A DNA stretch of 64,000 bases from Hydra vulgaris. Its lineage: Eukaryota; Cnidaria; Hydrozoa; Anthoathecata; Hydridae. This document shows positions 1-12,839 of the stretch, one piece after another (positions within the stretch are counted from its first letter, which is position 1; each line of letters starts with the position of its first letter). The stretch is from contig NC_088924.1 of the NCBI RefSeq assembly GCF_038396675.1, forward strand, positions 25,807,501 through 25,871,500, written 5' to 3'. The notes beneath the pieces are model-generated. The model was not told the DNA's origin. It saw nothing but the letters and a program-made list of their open reading frames with translations, and did not search any database. The translations under genes and the position numbers were made by a program.

Positions 1-59
1 CAGCCTATTGGATATAAGTTATATTTAATAGGCTGTATAATTTTTATCAAATGACCAAA

Positions 60-410
60 ATTTAACGTTGAAATTAGGTTGTTTGAACGTTGTTCTAACG
101 TCTTATCGACAATATATCAACGATATACGGTTGATATATTGTCGATAAGACGTTAAAACAACGTAATTTTAACGTTGAACTTTTAATTTTCATTTTATCG
201 AAGTTGAAATATGGATGATATGTAGTCGATAAGACGTTAGAACAACGTTGAAACAACGTTTTCATCGACGTTGTTTCAACGTCGTGGTTTTCAACGTCGG
301 ATTTTGTTTCCAATTCCACCAAATTTCAACGTTGTTTCAACATTGCATTTCGTCGGTTTGCGACGTTGTTTCAACTTTATTTCAACGTCATTGTGCCCAC
401 TGGGGGTGTA
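60..410. repeat. Inverted-repeat-rich dispersed element, fragment
   Basis: The stretch is built from variants of an AACGTTGAAA / GTTTCAACGT motif on both strands. A long hairpin is visible: about 90-124 pairs with about 129-163 (arm core TCTTATCGACAATATATCAA and its complement), and a further half-copy lies at 225-250. It ends near 405 in CATTGTGCCCACTGGGG, which looks like the terminus of a non-autonomous DNA element, although the matching left terminus is not in the window. The open frames here (95-322 minus, 248-456 plus) are repeats of the motif and not genes. I cannot name the family. Confidence 0.5.
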
Positions 411-420
411 CAAGAAGCGG

Positions 421-2180
421 CTCTTTCAGATGACAGTTATCTGTTCTTCTTATTGAAATTTCTTTTGACCATCTCTTCATAAAGGCATAAAACCAGTCTT
501 TACCAGGCTTGCCATTTTTGAATAAGTGCAATTGATCTTCGCATTTAAGGTTGCGTACAAATTCTAGGATTTAATTTTGGATTAAACCATAACTCCAGTC
601 ACCAAGTAATTGGAACGCATGCACCATCAATCTTTCTGTCTCATTTGAAAGCACCGTTGTTATATTTGAGCCATGGAAGCCTTTGTAATTGTTATTTTTG
701 CGATCTTTGAGGTTGAGACTGGAACGCAATGTGTGAATGCAGCTTTTCTCAGTGATGTTATATTTTCTTTAATATCAGTTAATGCGGCTAGTATACCGTC
801 TTCCTTGTATGCTTTTGTTGAAGTGAGTGAGTTAAATTGAATTGAGTGAGTGATAATCATATTGAGAAATAATATAATAATTTGTTTTTAATGAGTAAGA
901 GATGATTATGTTAACAAATAACGTTATAGTTCATTTTTAATTAAACCGGAATTAACACTAAGTTAATTAGATAAAGATAGTCACTTGCAAAAAACTAAAT
1001 TAAGTAATTAATCGAGTGTGCGGTTTTATCAGAAAAAAGAGTTTTTTTTTTAATTTTTTTTTAGTTTTTATTTAACTTTTTGTTCTAGCTGCATAAAAAT
1101 TATACTATCAGAATGGAAATTAAATTTCCAACATGATATTTTAACACTGATCCTAGGTTTTCGCAAATGGCGGATGCGTTTTTATAACGGCAAAAGAGAA
1201 AATTAAAGATAAATATAAAGAATATTGAAAAAAAATAAGCTATATATAAAAATATTAGTTATTTATTTTATAAGCACAAATAACTTTTCAACGATCATAT
1301 AAATTAACTTGAAGCAAACACACACCAAAAAGCATTCAAAAAGGAAAAGAAAAAATATATATAAAAAAATAAAAAAGAACTTCGAATTTTTAAAAAAAAA
1401 AAAAACAAACACTTTATAAACTTAATTAAGAAAAAAAAAAAAAAAAAAAGAAGGAAAAAGAAGAGTTTAATAATCAATTATAAAAGAAAGAAGAAAAAGT
1501 AGAGTTAGAAGATTTTTTTTTAATTTTTATTATTTATTTTTTGTTTTAAATAATTTTCTTTTTTCTTTACGATATAACTTGTAATCATGATTATAATTCA
1601 TTAGTTATTATTTTTCAGTCATTATATTATTATTTGTTTTCTCACATTTTATTTATTCATAGTTAATTGTATTTATTATTAGTCCTCGTTTGATACCTAG
1701 TTATTTGATATATTACATTTATTTTTAATATTATATTTTAATAAACTTATTTATTATTGACTTATTTTTATTTGTTATTGTTCTAGTATCTTTGTTAATA
1801 ATATTATTATTAGTAACAGTTAACAGTAGTTATATTATTATTAGTTTATATTATTAATATAGTATATTATTATAGTATTATTAGTTTTTTTATATTCGAT
1901 ATTTATTGTTGTCATAGTTACTTTTAACATTAGTTCGTGGTTTGTCAAATTTTAATTTATTTTGATTGTTTAATTTTATAAAAGTTAGCTTTTAATTACC
2001 TTTAATGTGAATCCTTTTTTCTATCATTTTTCTTATTTTTTTATATTGTTTTAAAAATTATTTTCGATTACTCACGCTAACGGTTACCCAAGTTTTAAAT
2101 TATTAAATTTAGTCTTTTACTTTGCATCTATTTTTTAAATCTCTATTTTACACTTTAGTCACTTTAATTAGTTAATACTG
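421..2180. other. AT-rich non-coding stretch
   Basis: No supported gene is present. It holds poly-A and poly-T runs (1375-1450) and ordinary AT-rich DNA. A short frame on the minus strand at 660-860 has no recognisable domain and no splice or promoter context. Confidence 0.6.
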
Positions 2181-2181
2181 C

Positions 2182-5100
2182 ATGTACATAAAAACAATTT
2201 TTCTAAAGATTATGGCATTTAAATCTCTCTGCAACACTTGTCATAAAAATATAACTGTTAGTCAAAGAGCCATCCAGTGTGATCTGTGTAACTCATGGGC
2301 CCATGCAAAGTGTACCCATATTGATGCGTATTCTTATAATCTTCTTTCAAATGACTCGTCATAGTTGTTTATCTAAGAGTATGGCCTTCTGCTCGATTTC
2401 CAACTTGGAGCTTAAGTCAACATTATTATGCAAGAATATACCTACTAGTTCATTAAATTCTTTTGAGACTCCAAGTAATCATAAAAAAATCTTTAAAGAT
2501 CTAAATAAATTTCCCAGTTCTATTAATTACAAATACTATGACGTTATTGATCTCAATAAAACTATGATTTCCAATTCAGAACTATATATTCATCTTAACA
2601 TCGCTTCTCTACCATTCCACATTGACGAACTCTGTAGTCTTATCAGCTCTCTTAATAATTTTCCCTTAGCAATAGGTATTACAGAATCTAATTTATATAT
2701 AAACGATACAAATATTACTGATATATACAAAAATGGGTTTAATATTGAGCATTGTCCTACTGAGGCTAAAAAAGAAGGAGCACTTTTATACTTACGCTCA
2801 AATTTAAACTACGTAGTTCGCAATGATCTTATGATTTACTCATCTAAATATTTAGAGTCTATTTTTGTTGAAGTCGAAAAACCTTGTGAATCAAACATAA
2901 TAATTGGCTGCATTTATCGTCATCCCTCAATGAATCAACATGAGTTTACTTCTTCCCACTTAACTCCTCTACTTGAAAAGTTAAGTAACGAAAAAAAAAA
3001 AGATCTTTCTAATGGGTGATTTTAATATGGATCTATTAAGTCACAATAAATCTAACCCTTCTATAATTTTACCATCACGCATAACGGCTACATGTAAAAC
3101 GCTGAATGATAACATATTCACAAACTTTCATTCAACTGATCAATAAACTTTCTTTCAAAAATTGATGGCACAATTTATTTGCATTCCTGGCATACCCTAA
3201 CACCCCAAAAAAGTAAAAACTTACAGACGATGCTTCAAAAAAATTTAATAAAAGTTTATTTATTGAAGAAATTTTTAATATCAAACTGGGAACTCTCCAT
3301 TAAAAAAAGATGATGATGTTAATAAGTCTATGATTTTTTTTTTAAAAACATTTGATGAAATCTTAGACAGACATGCTCCTTACAAAATACTAACCAACCA
3401 ACAAATTAAACTAAAATCAAAACCTTGGATATCGTATGGAATACTTAAATCTATCTCAGTTAAAAACAAACTTTATAAAAAGTTTATAAATTAAAAAATA
3501 TTTATAAGAAAAATGAATTATTTACAAAATTTAAATTTTATAGAAACCAAATTTCCAATTTATTAAAATTTAGCAAAAAAACATACTTTATTACGTATTT
3601 TAATAATAATCTGAATAGTGTTAAAAACACCTGGAAGGGAATAAAAGAAATCATTAATATTAGACCTTCTACACACAATACATCTTTTAAACTTAAACTA
3701 AACGAAAATCTTATCACTGATCACACTGCCGTGTCTAATACATTTAACAATTTTTTTAGCACTATACATAGCAAACTACTTAGCAAAGCCATACCCCCAA
3801 AACGCGTATTTTGTGACTTTCTTAGCATTCCAAATGCTAAATCGTTTTTTATTAATCCTGTAACTGAAAATGAAATATCTGGTTCTCATTACAACCACGC
3901 TCAAAACTGAAAGAAGTCTTGGTCCTAATAGCGTACCTAATCCTCCTTAAACTAGTCCCACACATTATTTCAAAGCCTCTCTGTACTGTTATAAATAACT
4001 CATTTACAAGTGGTATTTTCCCAGATATTTTTAAAGTTGCCAAAGTTATTCCAATAATTAAAAAAGGCTCTTTACTAGATTTCACAAATTATCGACCCAT
4101 CTCCTTGCTTTCTAATATAGGTAAACTATTTGAGAAGGCAATGCATATTAGGCTCTATGCTTTTCTTGAAAAATTTATTTATACTTTTACACCCATCAGT
4201 ATGGATTTCGTGCCAATCACTCCACAACTCATGCTCTCATTGAAATAACTGAACTGATTAGAAAAGCAATCGATGATAAATATTTTGCATGCGGTGTATT
4301 TGTCGATTTACAGAAAGCGTTTGATACAGTAGATCATTCAATTTTGTTAAAAAAATTAGAATATTATGGGATCAGAGGCGTACCGCTTAAATGGTTTACT
4401 TCATACTTAAACAATAGAACACAATTTGTTTCTATTAATGACTCAAAATCTATCCTTGTAAAATGTTCTAATGGTGTTCCACAGGGTTCAGTATTGGGAC
4501 CACTGCTTTTCCTTCTTTATATTAATGATCTTCATACATCCATTAAGTTTGCTACTGTTTATCACTTTGCTGATGACACTAACCTAATGCTAATTAATAA
4601 ATCCTTAAAAAAAATTAACAAACACATTAACCATGATCTTGCCAATCTAGTTCAGTGGCTTCACTCCAACAAACTTTTTATAAACTCTAATAAAACTGAA
4701 CTTATTATCTTTAAATCAAATAAAAAAAAAAGTCTATAAATATATGAACTTTAGATTAAGTGGCAAAAAAATTGAACCTTTTAACTCAATTAAATATCTT
4801 GGTATAAAAATTGATTCAAATCTTTCTTTTTTATCCCACTGTGAAGACTTAGCAATGAAACTAAGTAGATCTAATGGTATGTTGGCCAAAGTTCGCCATT
4901 ATGTTAATCTTGAAACACTTTTGAACATATACCATGCTATTTTCGGCTCACATTTTATATATGCATGCCAAGTATGGGGGCAGTCCCATCAACAAGCTCT
5001 TACTAGGTTATCCCACCTCCAAAACAAGGCTTTAAAAATTATTTATTTTCAGAATATTAAATTTAATTCTAATGTGCTCTATCTAACTTCTAAAGTATTA

Positions 5101-5865
5101 AAACTATGTGACTAAATTCAATTTTCAAACTGCCAATTTGTCTGGAACCACCAACACAATAACCTACCTTTAACTTTCATCGATTTCTTTTCCAAAAGTG
5201 CCAACACTCGTTATCACCTTCTTTCCAATAGTAATTTAAACCTGTCTGTCTCTAAACACTGCTCTCATAAATACGGGCATAAATCTATAAAATATCAAAG
5301 CATTAAAACTTGGAACAACCTTCCTTATGAACTAAAAGCTCTCAATTCATTCTCAACCTTTAAAACTAGACTATTTTACTTTTTATTAAAAAAATATAGT
5401 TAATGTTTATAATTTCTATAATCAATTTTTGTTGTCTTTAGTATTTTTTTATTATTTTTTTTTAATTTCTATTATATATTTTGTTGTCATTACTATTGCT
5501 TATTGTTATTTTTATAAATATTTACAATACTATTATTAACTACTTCTAACTATTACTACTAATATTAATATTGTTATTATTGTTATTATTATTATTGTTA
5601 CTATAATAATAATTATTATTGTTGTTGTTATTATTGTTATTATTACTATTATTGTTATTATTGTTATTATTATTAGTAGTATTATTAACACCGTTATTTT
5701 TATGTTATAAAGTTTATTATTTTTATTATATATTATGAAAATTAGCATTATATTTATTTGAATTAGATATTATTAACATTAGCAGGTGTTTACTTTATGT
5801 ATGAATGTAAAATCTTATTTCAGAAATAAATTATTGATTGATTGATATTGATTGATTGATTAATA
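2182..5865 (+). mobile_element. CR1-type non-LTR retrotransposon, decayed
   Basis: Conceptual pieces follow the order of a CR1-group LINE. At 2225-2350 there is a PHD-like zinc finger (CX2C ... CX2C spacing around CNTC and CDLC). At 2550-3050 lies an apurinic-type endonuclease with LNIASL, ITESNL and, after a frame change near 3005, MGDFNMD. At 3900-5115 lies reverse transcriptase with YRPISLLS, FDTVDH, GVPQGSVLGPLLF and the catalytic FADDTN, then the LINE C-terminal region. At 5200-5402 there is the terminal TWNNLPYELK-like block. Frames change at least five times and several stops intervene, so it is inactive. The 3' end carries a short (ATTG)n tail at 5828-5862, as is usual for CR1/L2 elements. 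The family level is confident and the clade is probable. Confidence 0.85.
5530..5690. repeat. (ATT)n/(GTT)n microsatellite
   Basis: This is an imperfect trinucleotide array of ATT, GTT and ACT units in the 3' untranslated part of the CR1 copy. It explains the isoleucine-rich minus-strand frame there. Confidence 0.8.
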
Positions 5866-6189
5866 GTGCTAAAATTATTTTTATATCAGTTTCGATTCAA
5901 GCGCTCTTTTTTTCGCAACGATAAAAATAAATTTTGACTCCCAGTTAAATTTGTATAAAAAAAGAAAAAAACAGAGTTGAATCGGCATATAATTTTGTCA
6001 ATTCGAATAGAGGAGTTCTGTATTTGAATTTATTTTATTTTTTTGATAGCCATATCCGTTTAGTTTTTATTTGATATTTTCGATCAGTGTGCGGAAAGAT
6101 ATGGTGTGCGGTTTGACCCGGTTTTACTCTATTTAACCAATCTAAATTGGCAACATTTTACTTTAAGAAAACAAAAGCAAATTTATTAG

Positions 6190-6230
6190 ACAACATGTGG
6201 TGTTCCTTTGGGGACACCACATGTTGTATC
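6190..6230. repeat. Short perfect hairpin
   Basis: ACAACATGTGGTGT is followed, after a loop of about ten bases, by its exact complement ACACCACATGTTGT. The surrounding 5870-6550 holds nothing else that I can support. Confidence 0.7.
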
Positions 6231-6557
6231 TTTCAAATTTCTAGAGAAGGATACAATTTGCAAAAACTGTTTACGGTTGCTTAAGATGCTTTTTAGTAGT
6301 TTTATAAAACAACCACTACGTCTATAATTTTTAAGTTTTTTATAAGAAACTCATGATCAATCGTATCAAAAGCTTTTGATACGATTTAAAAACAATTATA
6401 ATCTTACATTTATTTAATCCGGTTCTCTCAGCTTATTGATTTTTAGCATTTTATAAGCACATTGAAACTCTTCAAAAAGTATTTTCCAGAACTCTCTTCA
6501 ATTCTTTCTAAACTATTTATAAAGTGTTTGACTCAATCTTGTTTTTCTAACAGCTAT

Positions 6558-6584
6558 CATATGGCATCTGATATATATATATAG

Positions 6585-6618
<34 letters not shown>

Positions 6619-6620
6619 TT

Positions 6621-6710
<90 letters not shown>

Positions 6711-6716
6711 TGCCAG
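6558..6716. repeat. (TA)n array inside an inverted repeat
   Basis: An interrupted TA array is bordered on the left by GGCATCTGATAT and on the right by ATATCAGATGCC, which are exact complements. The array therefore sits at the centre of a palindrome. Frames reading Ile-Tyr repeats are artefacts. Confidence 0.85.
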
Positions 6717-7067
6717 TAGTCTACATTTATTATCATACCAAATAATGCATTATATTTTAGCAGAATCATAGGAGTTATCAATATCAATTGATTTTGCAGC
6801 AAACTTAATCTTCAGCATTGGAAAATCTAGAGTTTTTTTCGTCAATACTAAACTTTTTATGTAAAAGTTTTATTAACTATTTTAACTAATAGATTGAAAT
6901 ATAAGATCTTTTTTTATTTTTTAGGTGCATTCCCGCTAGTAGCTTTACATGCTTTAGGAGACCAGGCAATAGTTTTATAGCTCAGATTTCCGCTATAAAA
7001 CTAATTGCGAGACGACTACAGGAACTCATCTGCCGTAAAGCCTTGCTTTAGCTTTAACTAAAACACC

Positions 7068-7412
7068 GACCCATGATGAGCTGATCATGATGAGCTGACC
7101 ATGATGAGCTGACCATGATGAGCTGATCATGAGGAGCTGACCATGATCAGCTGACCATGATGAGCTGACCATGATCAGCTGACCATGATCAGCTGACCAT
7201 GATCAGCTGACCATGATCAGCTGACCATGATCAGCTGACCATGATCAGCTGACCATGATCAGCTGACCATGATCAGCTGACCATGATCAGCTGACCATGA
7301 TCAGCTGACCATGATCAGCTGACCATGATCAGCTGACCATGATCAGCTGACCATGATCAGCTGACCATGATCAGCTGACCATGATCAGCTGACCATGATC
7401 AGCTGACTATGA
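7068..7412. repeat. 14-bp minisatellite (about 24 copies)
   Basis: Tandem units of ATCAGCTGACCATG run through the region. The first five or six units on the left carry the variant GATGAGCTG and the rest are nearly identical with GATCAGCTG. The unit contains the palindromes TGATCA and CAGCTG. There are no spacers, so this is not a CRISPR array. It lies in a non-coding stretch (6720-8040) with no gene that I can support. Confidence 0.95.
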
Positions 7413-8060
7413 TGAAGTGATCAACCTTCTTGATTATGAAATAGAATTTTAGGTAAAACGTTTGATAATAACAAAATCACGATGAACCTGCAATTGTATA
7501 TTTTCTTAAAAAGATTTTTAAACATCAGCTTGAGATACGTATCTTTAAAGTTGCGCATCATCATTTTATTCACAAAATTTAATCTAGATTGGCCATTGTT
7601 AAAACTGTTTCTTTAAGATCCTCCTTCATCGAGTTTAAAGATCAAGAACCAGTAAAAATAAAAAGCTTGTGAAACAGAAGAAAAATTCATAAAAGATATT
7701 TTGCATACTAATAGTTTAAAAGAGTTTTCGTTTTTCTATATTCATTAGTACGCATATAGAAAAACTTATAGAAAGACTTTTCGAGTTTTTAACACATCGC
7801 TATTATTTGCCACACTTGGTGAACGACCTTCATGTATAGCTAAAAATTGATTAAAAAAAAAGATTGTAGAATCGCTTCGCACATTTAGATGCGTTTTATG
7901 CAAAATATTTATGAAAAACAACAGTATTAGAAATAAAAAGAGCGGTTATTAAAATGTATAATTTTACATGCTTTTAATTTGAAATTCCTTTTAAAAATAT
8001 GCATGATAATAGGAGCGCCTAATTGCTGCTATGCACCGGGCGTCATCGAAGCTCTCGGCG

Positions 8061-9289
<1,229 letters not shown>

Positions 9290-9904
9290 AACAAATGTTT
9301 TTAGTCATGAATGGACATATCCAGTAAATGTATCTGTACTATTTACTGTGTCTTTAAACTAAGTAAAAAGCATGAATAAGTTTTGGTTGATAGACAAGAG
9401 ATGATAGCTTATTTAAGCAGCGACCATGATAGTGCTTGTGAAGCAAAGGAAGAGATTCAACCTTACGACAATACAATAACATAGTTTACTATTATCAACA
9501 TAAAAGTTATTATTTTCACTGTAGTTATTACATAAACAATAACTTTTATTATAAATACTATTATTAATACCATTTATTATGACTAATATATACTATTACA
9601 ATCATTTTTATATTGGTAAGTTGTACTTTCAAGTATTTACTTCAATTAAGTACTTGTGCTATTGTAAATTTCCTGTTATATCTTATTTTGAAATATATTT
9701 GATTTGATTTATCTGAGTGAATGTTATAAACAGATGTTATCACATTAACTGGACATTTCTGTAGATATTTTTTAAAACAATGTCTTGTTCTTGCAAAAAG
9801 CTTTAAATTTTACAGAACGAAAGTATTTTTTTTATTTATTCATGCTAATAATCATTATTTACTAGTGACCAAATCAGTACACCTATTAGGCGTGTGTTAC
9901 GAAA

Positions 9905-10328
9905 TGTGTAAACACAGCCTGACAGCATTTATTTAGATTACGTGCAGATTTTACAAACATAATGCGATATAAAAGTAAAAATTAAAAAGATTATATCTGA
10001 ATTTAGCAACAAATTCTTTCAAAGACAACTTTTAAGTTACTGTAACACTAAGGTAAGGCTTTGTAAATTTTTTTTTATAAAAATTGTGCGGCAGTTTAAT
10101 ACTATTTGAGGATTTTTTATCGGAGGTTTTTTATCCAAAGTCTTTTATATTGTTTTAATGCTAAACTTTGTTTAATGTCTCTTAAATAAAATTATTTTAA
10201 ATTTTTAATGATTTCTCTTTAAAATAAAGCAATTGAAATTAATAAAAAAACAAAAAACAAACCTTTTATATAATATAACAACAAACTTCAAAGTAAACTT
10301 TGAGAAAACGCAAAACCTTTTGTTTTAG
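9905..10328 (+). promoter_or_regulatory. Promoter and 5'UTR intron of family copy A
   Basis: Three blocks are conserved upstream of all three family copies. They are a GTGTAAACACAGCCTGAC-like block (9906-9923), ATTTAGATTACGTGCAG ending at 9947, and a TATA box TATAAAA at 9968-9974. CGTGCAG and the TATA box are separated by exactly 20 nt. A splice donor AAG|GTAAGG at 10052/10053 and an acceptor TTTTAG at 10323-10328, immediately before the start codon, imply a 5'UTR exon (about 10000-10052) and a 276-nt intron. The transcription start itself is inferred. Confidence 0.65.
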
Positions 10329-12432
10329 ATGAGAACAGTCGCTGCTTTACTTGGGTTTGTTTTTCTTTTCCAATATGTGTCTGCCAACAGTCTGCCCGTA
10401 AAACTACCCACTAAATGCGAAGATGTTCTTACAGCTGATGTAGGTTATAATAAAAGTATTTAGTTTCGATATATCATTTGCTTTAATTATTGATGTTAAT
10501 ATAAACTTGTTTACCAACCTATTATTTTTTAAACAAATTTAATAAATTTATTGCTATTAAACCTTCGCATTTTTATAACTTATAAAGTCTTCTAAACCGT
10601 TTTGTAACATACAATGAAAAAAAAAAAAAACTAAAGAAAAAAATTGATTCTAATTTTTTTTCTTTCTATTTTCTATTTTTAACACTTTATTTTATAATAA
10701 CTAGATTAAAGTAACTAATTTCTTTGAGAAAAATTGCGCATAAGTATTAATTTAATTGTTATTCTCAAGACTTGTACTTCATTAAAAGCAGTGGCAGCCA
10801 AGTTGCGCTTGAATGTTCAGCTTGTCAATGAAGCTGTTATTAATGCCGTTAAAAAAAGTATACAAAACACACAGGATGTAATTATTTTCGTTAGAGATAC
10901 TTTGGTAAAAAAAGCAACTAACTTCCAATGCACTGATGCTCTCACTGCAGAGGTAAGTTTTCAAACAAAGTAGTGAAATGGTTTCCTCCGAAAAAATTTA
11001 AATTTTTAAATTGTAAATAAACTCAAAAGTTATTATAAACTTTATAAAACATGTTATCTGTTTAATATTCGTAGCAATGCGATAAAATTGCTTTGATTGG
11101 AAAAAACCTTAAGTTATCGGCTATAGAAGTTGCTGAAGCTGTCAGACAAGCTGTCGCAAGGCCAGTTGAAGTTGGAGCAACGTTATATGTTGCAGTATTA
11201 TTTATTTTAGATGATCTCAAGAAAAACGTTAAATGTGAAGCTTTTGTTTCTGAAGATGTGAGAAATTATTTTTCTTTTTTGTACGTTTTCTTTTATCTCC
11301 CTTTGACTGCTTATTTTCAAAATTGGATGAGATATCATGAATTATTATTTTCTTTTTGTAAAACTTTGCTTTCTTATTGCACAAAAAAGTTATTTTCTAT
11401 ATTTTTGTTGTTTAAAAAATGATTTTCAAACAGTTAATAAGCAATTTTTTTAAGTTTAAATATTGTTTACTATTGCGTAGGTGTGCAAAAAAGTTGCTGA
11501 TTACGCCATTAGCCTTAAACTAAGCGCGGAAGACGCCACAAAAGCTGTCAAAGAGGCCATTTTACAAGGTTATCGTGCAACTAACACACATAAAACATGA
11601 TACCAATTTTTTAGGAACAATATTTATTTGCATAACTTAATTTTGTTTATTATTAATATATCTATTTATATATTTCTTTATTAGTTTTATTATTAATGCC
11701 TTTTCTAAGTTTTCTTTAATTGCCTTCGTAAGACTTAATATGATTACGTTATTGTTTTAAATTGTAACAGCCAGATTTTGGTTTTAGGTGCCAACAATGC
11801 AGCAGATTACTATAACAAGGCAACTGAATACCTCAGAGCTCAAATATCTTGCGAAAACGTCCTTTCAATTGAGGTGAATTTCGATAATTTTTTTTTGTTC
11901 ATAATGATATAATAGTATTAAAATAATAGTTTTATTTTAATTGTATTTTTTTTTAAATTTATAAAACACAAAATATTGAAAAAAAAAATCTATTTAGACA
12001 TGCGAAAAAGTCCGAAAACTTGCTGATAAATTTAGCGTGTCGTTAACAGAAGTCAATTCAGCTTTACGCTCCGCTGTTGCAAGTGGTATTACTAAAGTTA
12101 CCGATCTTTACAAACATGCTGTTAAATTTATAATAGAGAAATGGAACCAAGTCTTGGGAGACGAACCATCAATGTACAAAAGAAGCATTGGTAAGAGACC
12201 ATCAGAGTTATTTACATCATTTCAAAGCAGCGCAACACGTAGGGTCAATTGATCATAGGCCTAACGTAGTGTGCAGCATAATCTGTTATCTGTTATGTAG
12301 TTTAAATACTTTTATAGTTAAATCAACTTTATAACTTATTTTTCATTTACTTTGGTTTTAGAAAATGAAGCCAACAACCGACTTGTTCGAACTATTGATA
12401 TGCTTGTGGATGTTATCACAAAAGATATGTAG
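10329..12432 (+). CDS. Secreted helical cysteine-hinge protein, copy A (7 coding exons)
   Basis: Coding exons are 10329-10439, 10770-10952, 11075-11257, 11481-11568, 11788-11873, 11998-12190 and 12362-12432, all with GT/AG borders. They join to 304 aa. Residues 1-19 form a signal peptide (MRTVAALLGF...VSA). Four helix-prone modules follow: exon 2 (61 aa), exon 3 (61 aa), exons 4+5 (58 aa) and exons 6+7 (87 aa). All eight cysteines of the mature chain lie in four C-x8-C hinges (for example CEDVLTADTC), each straddling a phase-0 intron. The other two introns are phase 1 and split modules three and four. The C-terminus has a KR dibasic site and ends VITKDM. The protein is probably secreted or vesicular. 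I know no family match and propose no function. AATAAA-type signals lie near 12496. Confidence 0.85.
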
Positions 12433-12541
12433 AATTTGAACAACAACAAAAATAACATTAACAATAACAACAAAAACAAAAAATCTGTTAAAAAATAAAT
12501 AAATAAACTATTTTTTTTATCAAAATCTAAATATTATTTCT

Positions 12542-12835
12542 GTCTGAACTATTCAGCTATATTTAATAAAGTAATAATTAAAATAAATGTTTATTTCCTC
12601 AAGCTTTTGATGCGTAATTTTATCACATGTGACCTAATTTCTGTAAGCTCGAACTTATCACGTGATTTTACTGGCAGTGCAACTATATATAAAATCATTT
12701 ATAATGATTTTATATATAGTTGCACTGCCAGCATAGACAAGAAGTCCATAATTTTGTATGATTTTATATATAGTTGCACTTTGCTGGCAGTGCAACTATA
12801 TATAAAATCATATAAAATTATTGATTTATCTTGTC
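12542..12835. repeat. Hairpin cluster downstream of copy A
   Basis: A perfect palindrome has 28-nt arms at 12671-12698 and 12704-12731 (arm core CTGGCAGTGCAACTATATAT) and a 5-nt loop. A second hairpin using the same sequence follows at about 12757-12812. The flank TCTGAACTATTCAGCTATAT near 12543 is also found beyond the 3' end of pseudogene copy C (54790-54830, opposite strand). The duplicated unit therefore reaches past the gene, and the hairpins arose in this copy. Confidence 0.75.
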
Positions 12836-12839
12836 AATA

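Noticed and set aside
95-456. Short frames on both strands at the left edge
   Set aside because: They are generated by the AACGTTGAAAC inverted repeats, with identical peptides on opposite strands.
660-860. 66-aa minus-strand frame
   Set aside because: No domain, promoter or splice context, and its length is expected by chance.
6557-6802. Tyr-Ile repeat proteins here and at all other TA arrays (for example 8.0, 9.1, 25.9, 34.3, 58.2 and 59.2 kb)
   Set aside because: They are translations of (TA)n dinucleotides, open in several frames and on both strands at once, and have no coding character.
7068-7412. CRISPR-like array
   Set aside because: The units are directly tandem with no unique spacers and the genome is eukaryotic. 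It is a minisatellite.
10734-11422. Single-exon frames at 10734-10973 and 11093-11422 as independent genes
   Set aside because: Each is one exon of copy A extended into introns. The joined exon model explains them better and is mirrored by copy B.
10329-12432. Saposin-like or defensin-like assignment for the cysteine-hinge family
   Set aside because: Saposins have six Cys with a CxxC start, and defensins are far shorter. Here there are eight Cys confined to four C-x8-C hinges, so I left the family unnamed.
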